From Caenorhabditis remanei (taxonomy: Eukaryota > Nematoda > Chromadorea > Rhabditida > Rhabditidae): DNA of 64,000 nt. Made by a program: the position numbers and the translations under genes. Numbering within the stretch: the first letter of the stretch is position 1; each line of letters opens with the position of its first letter. The stretch is from assembly GCF_010183535.1 (NCBI RefSeq), contig NC_071332.1, positions 22,134,001-22,198,000 of the forward strand, written 5' to 3'. Positions 10,386 to 16,742 of the stretch are shown piece by piece. The notes under the pieces were generated by a model that was not told the origin of the DNA, did no database searches, and worked only from the letters and a program-made list of their open reading frames with translations.

Positions 10386-11155
10386 GCGATTTCTACATAA
10401 CTCTCGTGAGCAATGCTCACGCAAATTCTTCAATCTCCAATTTTAACACCCAACTACCACGCACCATCAACATGGACCGGGAGTTTGAAGTTGGACTTGT
10501 CTCGATAATTTATCCATCGTCACATGACCTGATTTCTGAAATGCCTGAAGAGAATGGCTGGAACGAGAACGAGTTTGTTGTCTGGCTGAAGAATACTCCC
10601 CTGAAATGTAGTGTTCCAAATTGCACATTTTCCACCCCAAATGAACTTGCGGAAATTCTGAATCATACACTTGCTCAACGGATTGATAAGGAATTCAACA
10701 AAACCAACACGAAAATCGACATGTTCACATACCAACCACTATTCAAAAGAATTTTGGTGAAAAGTCCTGAAAACGTGACACAAGTACACTTCTCGGCGAG
10801 ATTGTCATATTTCATTGGACATGACCGAATCATCAAAACTTTCCCAACACTAGGAAAATATTCAACATACTCTGGATCCGACTTGATGTATGTATATTCG
10901 GAAAATCTTGTGGAACCACAAACTGTAAGCCACATGAAAGTCCCACTTTTGAAGGTTATCAACATGAACACGGGAGACGGGGCAAATATCGAGCAATCGT
11001 TCACAAAACCACTATATGTACGTGTTCGACCGTCTGAAGTATCAAAAGTTGGAATTCAAATCAAGAACGACCGAGATCATTTCATTCCATTCAATTCTGG
11101 AAAAATTGTCATCGTACTTCACTTCCGTCCCGTCAGAATTTCATTTGATGGCTGA
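10382..11155 (+). CDS. Polinton minor capsid (penton-like, single jelly-roll candidate), 257 aa
   Basis: A single exon starting MSDFYITLVSN. The N-terminal pattern (FYITL.SN, then NF...LPRTI, then FEVGLVSIIYP) is typical of the Polinton minor capsid/penton protein family, predicted to form a single jelly roll and occupy capsid vertices. The rest is beta-rich and ends in a strand with IVIVLHF. Length is as expected. It is followed after 33 bp by the basic core protein gene. No disruption. Assignment rests on recognised sequence phrases and gene order, not a structure search. Confidence 0.75.
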   Translation: MSDFYITLVSNAHANSSISNFNTQLPRTINMDREFEVGLVSIIYPSSHDLISEMPEENGWNENEFVVWLKNTPLKCSVPNCTFSTPNELAEILNHTLAQRIDKEFNKTNTKIDMFTYQPLFKRILVKSPENVTQVHFSARLSYFIGHDRIIKTFPTLGKYSTYSGSDLMYVYSENLVEPQTVSHMKVPLLKVINMNTGDGANIEQSFTKPLYVRVRPSEVSKVGIQIKNDRDHFIPFNSGKIVIVLHFRPVRISFDG

Positions 11156-11188
11156 ATTCTTGGTCAACAACCGACGTATTCTACTACC

Positions 11189-11692
11189 ATGCTTGTATAT
11201 TTTGATCCTGACTCTTCTGTTGATTGGACTGCGTTCTTTGAACCTGACCCAAATCAAGGAGGTTCTGGTGGATTTCGTGCCGGAAGTATCTATCAGCGGG
11301 GAAATGGCCCGTTTTCGCAATTACTCGGAAAACTCTTCATTTCCGCTGTCCCTCTACTGAAACGCATGGGTGTTTCACTAGGTCGCGAAGTAATGGACTC
11401 GTCACTTCGTGTTGCAAACGACGTTGTAGCTGGTGACCCTTTCAAAAAGTCGCTATCTAGAAACGCCACAAATTCCTATAATTCTCTTGTCACTCGTGCT
11501 ATTGATAATCTTGGTCAAAAAGGAGGACGCCGAAGACGTCGACGTGCTACTACCAAAGCCAAACCAAAGAAGAAGAAGAAGACTACAAAGAAGTCGTCTA
11601 AGAAGCCACGCAAGAAGATTGCCCGCAAGAAGAGAAAGCTCCCGAAATCATCAACCCGTAAACGTGATATTTTTGGAAAATGGCAAAACTAG
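11189..11692 (+). CDS. Basic minor virion/core-like protein (167 aa)
   Basis: The N-terminal half (after a short acidic leader) contains YQRGNGPFSQLLGKLF, a probable amphipathic helix, then LGREVMDSSLRVANDVVAGDP. The C-terminal third is extremely basic, with runs of Arg, then Lys (about residues 115-160). This layout of amphipathic helix, then ANDVVAG-like segment, then basic tail is found just before the major capsid gene in Polintons and resembles adenovirus internal DNA-binding minor proteins. Expected roles are DNA condensation or membrane contact; both are inferred. It overlaps the major capsid gene by 13 nt. Confidence 0.65.
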   Translation: MLVYFDPDSSVDWTAFFEPDPNQGGSGGFRAGSIYQRGNGPFSQLLGKLFISAVPLLKRMGVSLGREVMDSSLRVANDVVAGDPFKKSLSRNATNSYNSLVTRAIDNLGQKGGRRRRRRATTKAKPKKKKKTTKKSSKKPRKKIARKKRKLPKSSTRKRDIFGKWQN

Positions 11693-12966
11693 TGGATAAG
11701 AAAAGTGCACCATGTGCCACGGCGAACATTTGTCTATTCGATACTCCACCAAGCCAAGTAGCTTTCAACAAGGGAAAATGGATGACATTTTCGCCTTCAA
11801 ACCCTGTTGATTCGAAAGGACCGAATACGTTCAATGTGTTTGACAGCGCTCACTTTTTCCAACTCAACAAGACATATCTTTCGTTCAAACTTCAACTTGT
11901 CGGATTGAAGAAGATGAAGAATACCGCTCAAGAGGAATTCTTTCCAACCGTGGCTGTTGCAAATCTCATTGGATCCACATTTTTCAATCAAGTCAAGCTA
12001 TCTTTCAACAATGTCCCAGTCTACGATTCAACACATTATGCATACAAGGCCTACATTCAAACGCTGTTTGGAGAAAACGAAGACACAAAGATGGGATTTT
12101 TGACAGCAGCAGGATGGGATAACACGGATGATCTAGACAACATGGAGAAGAGAGTCATCTCCACTGGCGACGGTATCGATATTTGTACTCCGCTATTTTT
12201 GGAACCTTTCCAAACCGAGAAGCTCTTGATTCCACACATCAATATCCAGTTGGAACTCTACAGAAACACCGATCATTTTTGCCTAGAGTCTCAATATGCA
12301 GAAATGACTGGAAAATTGCAAATTTCCGACTTGAAACTTCATATGAGAGCCATCGATGTCGTCCCATCTGCAACAATTGCCCTGGAAAATCGACTAAGAA
12401 CGACTCCGGCTCAGTATCCTTTCACAATTTCAAAAGTGAAGATGATCACAATTCCTGAAGGACGGATGGAAATGCCATTCAACATGCTCTACAATGATAT
12501 ACTTCCACGTCGAATTATTGTTGGTCTCATTGCCCCAGATGCCATGGAAGGAAACCTGTCAAAAAACTGTTTCACATTTGCCCATCACAATCTTTCCGAA
12601 ATCCAAGTTGATGCAAACGGCACCATGTACCCACCTCAACCTATCAAATGTGATTTTGCAAACAAAAATTACGCTCAAGCTTTCACAAGGATGTACGAAG
12701 AGCTGGGATGCATCTCAAACAAATCTTGCCCTCGCATTTCCTATAAAATGTTCCGATCGGGATTCGCCTTTTACGTGTTCAACCTAAGTCCTCTTGACTC
12801 TACAAATTCATGGGAACTCATGAAAAATGGCAGCACTCAACTTTTCATGAGGTTCAAGGAGAAAACACCCACAGGCGGGTTGAACGCACTGGTTTTGTCT
12901 CAATTTGACGGAATGGCGACAATAGACAGTTTCCGAAATGTGACGGTGACTCAGCACCGCGCTTGA
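11680..12966 (+). CDS. Polinton major capsid protein candidate (double jelly-roll; F54H12.2-like), 428 aa
   Basis: A single uninterrupted exon. The opening (KKSAPC, then LFDTPPSQVAFNKGKWMTF, then FQLNKTYLSFKLQL) matches the family annotated as F54H12.2-like in many animals, which corresponds to the major capsid protein of Polinton virus-like elements. Beta-strand-rich throughout, with two comparable halves expected for a double jelly roll. Length fits the family (about 400-450). It lies between the basic core protein and the PAZ-like gene. Intact frame. The fold itself cannot be confirmed from sequence by eye. Confidence 0.8.
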   Translation: MAKLVDKKSAPCATANICLFDTPPSQVAFNKGKWMTFSPSNPVDSKGPNTFNVFDSAHFFQLNKTYLSFKLQLVGLKKMKNTAQEEFFPTVAVANLIGSTFFNQVKLSFNNVPVYDSTHYAYKAYIQTLFGENEDTKMGFLTAAGWDNTDDLDNMEKRVISTGDGIDICTPLFLEPFQTEKLLIPHINIQLELYRNTDHFCLESQYAEMTGKLQISDLKLHMRAIDVVPSATIALENRLRTTPAQYPFTISKVKMITIPEGRMEMPFNMLYNDILPRRIIVGLIAPDAMEGNLSKNCFTFAHHNLSEIQVDANGTMYPPQPIKCDFANKNYAQAFTRMYEELGCISNKSCPRISYKMFRSGFAFYVFNLSPLDSTNSWELMKNGSTQLFMRFKEKTPTGGLNALVLSQFDGMATIDSFRNVTVTQHRA

Positions 12967-13000
12967 TCACTTTGCTTTGCACAATTCATTTGATCGAAAA

Positions 13001-13531
13001 ATGTTGCCAGGAGTCGTACGTCCAATCAACTTTCCTCCCAATTATACCCCACTGCCACCAGGAGTAAGTCTTTACCCATATAATTTTTCACGGAAAACTG
13101 TTTTCAGTATGTCGAATTCAATCTTGCTTCCCATCTGTTGATGCTTGGACGTGTCGAGCATGTATCTCCTCAAACAATTCGTGGTCTCAATCAATTTCTT
13201 CAAGAAATGGAACCTGTAATGCTGTGGAATTCGTGTAACGGATGTCTCATTGGTGCTGAATCCGAACTGAGCCTGTAAGTTTTGAAGGAAATCACATAAA
13301 ATTGCAAAATTTGATGTTTTCAGTGATGCGACTCCAACTTCCCACAGTTTCTACCACAAATTGGCCGCAAAATATCAAGCACGCCGTCGTCTTCGATTCA
13401 CCACTGTCAAGCGCTATTTTGAGGATAAGTATAAAATAACCCTTAGTTACCCAAATTCCCCACTTCTCCGCGATCCTTCTGGATCAATGTTCCCAATTGA
13501 ATGTGTCTGGGTCCGTTTCCGTGTTCGTTAA
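13001..13531 (+). CDS. PAZ-like (Argonaute-derived?) protein, 145 aa, three exons
   Basis: Exons 13001-13063, 13108-13274 and 13324-13531, phases consistent. The C-terminal part (about residues 97-140) contains TTVKRYFEDKYKITLSYPN, followed by SPLL and MFPIECVWV. This closely follows the C-terminal half of Argonaute PAZ domains, whose usual pattern is a TV..YF...Y.I.L.YP stretch, then a small-residue loop, then a LP(I/M)E(V/L)C strand. The preceding helix-like region (about 22-75) is not clearly assignable. There is no PIWI or MID domain. It lies between the capsid and protease genes, 3 bp before the protease start, so it is part of the element. A captured host Argonaute fragment that binds small-RNA 3' ends is the leading hypothesis; the match is by eye. 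Confidence 0.55.
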
Positions 13532-13534
13532 TAA

Positions 13535-14023
13535 ATGTCGCTATCAACCAATCAACTTGAGAAATTTCTTGGCAAATGCCGCATCACAAGAACACATTTT
13601 CATGGAGTTTTTCCATGTGACAAGAATCCAATAATTCAAACACGTCCATGCTCATTTATATGGAATACAGCTCCTAGTGATGATTCGGGCGAGCATTGGG
13701 TTGCTTTGTGGGTAGATGACCGAAATTTTGGATATTTTATGGATAGCAGCGGGGCTGAACCTCAACCCGAGTTTCTAGAGTTTTTCACAAAAAATTGCAT
13801 ACAATGGAAAAGGGTATTCAATGTACCGATTCAAGGGCTTTTGTCAAACGTTTGCGGCTACTATTGCATATACTTTCTCATACGGAAAGCTATGAAACAC
13901 TCAAACAAGGCGATACGGGCCCTTTTTTCAACAAATTTGGCTAAAAACGACATCCTAGTCCAAAAGTGGGTGAAAGTTCATCTGAAACGCTGCGAGTGTC
14001 GAGTATATAATCCGTTGAAGTGA
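13535..14023 (+). CDS. Adenain-like maturation cysteine protease (162 aa)
   Basis: A single exon. The catalytic set is visible: His54 in GEHWVALW, Asp70 in YFMDSSG, Gln100 (oxyanion hole) in NVPIQG and Cys107 in NVCGYYC. This is the order and spacing of the adenovirus protease/Ulp1-like (C5/C48) fold. In Polintons this protease is thought to process capsid precursors during virion maturation. Length is slightly short but normal. It begins 3 bp after the PAZ-like stop. Intact. Confidence 0.88.
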   Translation: MSLSTNQLEKFLGKCRITRTHFHGVFPCDKNPIIQTRPCSFIWNTAPSDDSGEHWVALWVDDRNFGYFMDSSGAEPQPEFLEFFTKNCIQWKRVFNVPIQGLLSNVCGYYCIYFLIRKAMKHSNKAIRALFSTNLAKNDILVQKWVKVHLKRCECRVYNPLK

Positions 14024-14040
14024 TCAATCTGCCATTCATC

Positions 14041-14253
14041 ATGTCTGAAACCAGCGAAGTTCCACTCCCAATGGATTCTTTTGATCCACCACCACCACCA
14101 CCTCCAAGTTCACCAAATGTTCCATCAGTTGATAAAGTCCCTTATCCACAAACCATTCCACTTTTGGAAGATGCTTTCAAGAATCTGACTCTTGTTGGTA
14201 CTATCAAACTCTACAAAGATTATTCTGGAAACCTTCACATTGCTTCTGGGTGA
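14041..14253 (+). CDS. Short proline-rich protein (70 aa)
   Basis: The ATG at 14041 is 17 bp after the protease stop. The product begins MSETSEVPLPMDSF, has a run of seven prolines, and ends with a LYKDYSGNLHIASG tail. No domain recognised. It shares Pro-rich character with the following zinc-finger gene. A GTGATT donor at the stop would allow it to be an exon of a longer gene. Between 14254 and 14411 I see no supported coding sequence. Confidence 0.45.
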   Translation: MSETSEVPLPMDSFDPPPPPPPSSPNVPSVDKVPYPQTIPLLEDAFKNLTLVGTIKLYKDYSGNLHIASG

Positions 14254-14411
14254 TTCATATGCACTCAAACCTGTTACACAATCAATTATGAATCACGCGC
14301 ACAAGACATTTTTCACTCCACCTAAATTTCGATCAACCTCAATTTCATTCTACCACCTTCCCTCTTTGTTGGAAGATTCTTCACCATCGTTCTTGCTATA
14401 ATTTGCTAAAA

Positions 14412-15142
14412 ATGGAAATCCCACTCGTCCGCATGTCCTGGAAGACGATCGTTCCACTGGGTTAGTGCTTTGTGAAGGTTTCACGAGTTTTTGTATAACT
14501 ATTTTTGAAATTTCAGACGAAAATTTGGCGGGAAAAGCACTATCCGTGTCGATGTGCCCAGTACCAGGCTGTCTGGGATGGGGAAATGTGTTAAGGCATA
14601 AGAATGCCTTCCACCGGACAGAGGAGGCCTGTCCGGTGGCGGCACATATGAGGAAGCTTCGACAGGTAAATTTATAGATTTTTGCAGTTATCAAAATTTT
14701 CTAATTATAGCATTCGAGAAATCCCCATCCCTTCATGGCGACAGCGGCACCACCAGCTCCCTTCATGGCGACAGCGGCACCACCAGCTCCACCACCACAT
14801 CCCACTCTAGGCCTTCAGGTAAATTTGATTTTCTTGATATCTGAAAAATACTTATTCCAGGATGTGAAAATGGAGGAGGATATTGCCCTCCCGCCACCGC
14901 CACCACCACCACACTTCACGCTGCCACCACCGCCAATCCAAATGCCGAACAATATGCCAGCCGAACCCGTAAGTATTTTTGTTAAAGATATTTGACTAAT
15001 GTTATAGACTATAGATATTTGATTAATGCTATAGATATGTTATTTACAGATCAGGCTGGCGTATATCACCACGCTATCTACGGGAGGCGCAATGTCATCA
15101 ACCATGCTCGACTTCACACAAACATTTCCAATAAATTCATAA
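14412..15142 (+). CDS. C2HC (MYT1/L3MBTL-type) zinc-finger protein with proline-rich tail, 168 aa, five exons
   Basis: Exons 14412-14460, 14517-14665, 14711-14818, 14861-14968 and 15050-15142, phases consistent. Residues 30-55 carry CPVPGC, a gap of 13, H, 5 residues and C (C30, C35, H49, C55), with the GWGN turn. This is the C2HC finger seen in MYT1, SFMBT/L3MBTL and ST18 proteins, which contact DNA or chromatin. After it come a direct repeat of 27 bp (FMATAAPPAP twice, exon 3) and a polyproline stretch. It lies between the protease module and the repeat-rich right end of the Polinton, so it may be a cargo or regulatory gene of the element. A host gene next to the insertion is the alternative. 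Confidence 0.68.
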
Positions 15143-15151
15143 TTTGTCTTC

Positions 15152-15157
15152 AATAAA
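15152..15157 (+). terminator. Poly(A) signal AATAAA of the zinc-finger gene
   Basis: AATAAA 9 bp after the stop at 15142. Confidence 0.55.
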
Positions 15158-15199
15158 TTTGGTAGAGTTGAAAAATGTCTTGATTCCACAGCTTATTTT

Positions 15200-15325
15200 T
15201 CGAGGGGTGTATAAGGCACACTTAGGGGGTTAGGATGGGTGCTTAAGACACACTCAGGGGTTTGCGAGGGGTGTATAAGGCACATTTTAAGTTCGCGAGG
15301 GGTGTTTAAGGCACACTCAGGTTTT
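15200..15325 (+). repeat. Four degenerate copies of a GAGGGGTGTATAAGGCACAC unit
   Basis: Copies begin near 15202, 15231 (more diverged), 15261 and 15294, about 30 bp apart. They may belong to the right terminal region of the Polinton; the matching left end is outside the window. Confidence 0.7.
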
Positions 15326-15567
15326 TGATGTCTGAGAGAGTGGGACGCAATGGCATTTGGCGAGAGGCGCAGAGAAAGGGGGAGCGAAGACGAGAGACGC
15401 GCCTGGCATGAGAGACACAAAGAAACAGTCGAGGGAGCGGGGGGCCCTGTCGGGTGTGAGAGACGCGCCCGGTAAGAGAGACGCAGAGACTCCCTCAGGG
15501 CGCCCAGCGAGGGCGCCCTCTCGGCCGGCGGGGCGCTCGGTATATAAATATCATCTTACCCCTCAGT

Positions 15568-15655
15568 CTAGGTTACACAGTTGGCGCACCCGGTTGTGTG
15601 TCCAACCAGCGGTCGGCTCCCCTCCGCAGGTTCGACACCCACCCGGGGCTCTAAT
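15568..15655 (+). other. tRNA-like sequence with A-box and B-box (degenerate)
   Basis: An A-box-like ACACAGTTGGCGCA, then a possible anticodon arm (GGTTG...CAACC), a GC-rich hairpin (GCGG...CCGC) in variable-arm position and a B-box GGTTCGACACC. The acceptor stem does not pair well. A tRNA pseudogene or tRNA-derived SINE head is more likely than a working tRNA gene. Confidence 0.3.
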
Positions 15656-15659
15656 TGAC

Positions 15660-15810
15660 TTTCCAAAAAATCTGAAATTGCTGAAATTGCTGAAATTGCT
15701 GAAAATTCTGAAATTGCTGAAATTCTGAAAATCTGAAATTCTGAAAATCTGAAATTGCTGAAATTCTGAAAATCTGAAATTCTGAAAATCTGAAACTGCT
15801 GAAATTCTGA
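15660..15810 (+). repeat. Simple repeat of CTGAAATTG / CTGAAAAT units
   Basis: About fifteen imperfect 9-12-bp units. They give long open frames on the minus strand that are composition artefacts. Confidence 0.9.
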
Positions 15811-16379
15811 AATGTCTTTAAGGATAGGCACCTCATAGGGACCTCATTAATCGGGACCTCATTAAGTATGACCACCTCATTAAAGATAGGCACATCATCA
15901 ATGATAGGCGTGAAGGATAGGCTACAGAGTGAGAGAGTGTGTGAGTGAGAGAGACGCAGAGAATAAGCCCCGCCCCCTCCCAAGCTACAAAGTGAGAGAG
16001 TGTGTGAAGTGGAGAGACGCAGAGACATGACTACAAACTACAAAAGTTCGCCTTATATTCCCCCATACTTCTCTTTTGGTTATTTTCAAACAGCCACCAG
16101 ATTTCAATAGAGGAATGAAGAATGCGACATTTCAACATCGTTCTAAATCTAGGTTCTAGACCGGTTCGATTCAACATATTTCACATGGTGACCCATTTTA
16201 GATGGAAAGTGAAAGTCTTCTTCTGTCACACTCTAAACAAGCCTGGATAGAGACAATCAGACTACTTCAAATGAGCATTATCTTCTTTACAAATAGTTGA
16301 TTTGTTAATTTCAATTGCTCATGAAACATATTGAGATTAAAACTGACTTGGAGGCAAATTCACATTTTCATTGTTTCAA

Positions 16380-16565
16380 TTCACTTTTCGGTTGTGGCAT
16401 TTTGATACGCAGCTTAATCGACTTCTTTTAGTTAGTTTCTCGACTGTCGCGAGTCTTTTCGAAATCAATTTCACTAAAAAAAATAGTTGAAGCTTCAAAA
16501 AAAATATTTTAAATTTCGCGCTAAAATTTTCACTAATTTCAGCGGAGCGCAGATGATTTGTGTTG
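16380..16565 (+). repeat. Dispersed repeat, copy 1 (inverted copy near 63,030-63,240)
   Basis: TTGATACGCAGCTTAATCGAC, CGACTGTC...GATCAATT-like and GCGCTAAAATTTT...GATTTCAGCGGAGCGC-like segments appear in the same order on the opposite strand near the right end of the window. Confidence 0.75.
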
Positions 16566-16742
16566 TGCTAATCTACGTGGCAGAGAAGTTTATTTTTTTG
16601 GAAAAAAAAGAATGAATAAATAGAAGACACGTGTCACGGTCAAAATAATTCTTTTCCACGTCTTTGACACTTTCCCCGTGGCGTTTTGCACGGTTTGGAT
16701 TGTTTCTCTTCCTGCAAATTCCATAATTTATCTTCATCAAAA

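Larger units (their letters stand above)
1..16030. mobile_element. Polinton/Maverick virus-like DNA transposon (left end outside window, right end approximate)
   Basis: Together these genes are diagnostic of a Polinton: protein-primed polB (1819-7096), A32-type ATPase (7432-8115), DDE integrase with chromodomain (9077-10189), jelly-roll capsid candidates (10382-11155, 11680-12966) and adenain-like protease (13535-14023). Known Polintons are 15-20 kb with long terminal inverted repeats and 6-bp target duplications. No repeat matching the right-hand sequence was found at the left, so the left terminus lies before position 1. The right limit is inferred from the last element-like gene (15142) and the repeat-rich block ending near 16,030. 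Whether the two leftward genes at 1-1806 and the zinc-finger gene at 14412-15142 belong to the element is inference. Confidence 0.9.
15143..16742. other. Gene-free repeat-rich block, right flank of the Polinton
   Basis: After the poly(A) signal come the short GAGGGGTGTATAAGG repeats, a GC-rich purine-biased tract with recurring GAGAGACGCAGAGA (about 15345-15500; again near 15950 and 16012), the tRNA-like sequence, the CTGAAATT repeat, ACCTCATTAA repeats (15830-15900), and two copies of CTACA.AGTGAGAGAGTGTGTGA (about 15920 and 15983). From 16,030 to 16,742 there is AT-rich intergenic DNA with a dispersed repeat (16380-16560). No coding sequence. Confidence 0.6.

Noticed and set aside
11148..11360. 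Hydrophobic ORF starting MAEFLVNNRRILLPCLYILIL, overlapping the basic core protein gene
   Set aside because: Its ATG overlaps the penton stop region, which is suggestive, but the frame overprints the N-terminus of a better-supported gene and has no recognisable continuation.
7097..14412. A Maverick fusogen/envelope gene
   Set aside because: Such genes are reported in some nematode Mavericks, but no large glycoprotein-like frame with signal peptide and membrane anchor is present in this part of the element; one could lie beyond the left edge.
15568..16028. Long minus-strand ORFs over CTGAAATT and GAGAGAGTGTG repeats
   Set aside because: Composition artefacts of simple repeats; Phe/Gln/Ser-only or Leu/Ser/His-only translations.
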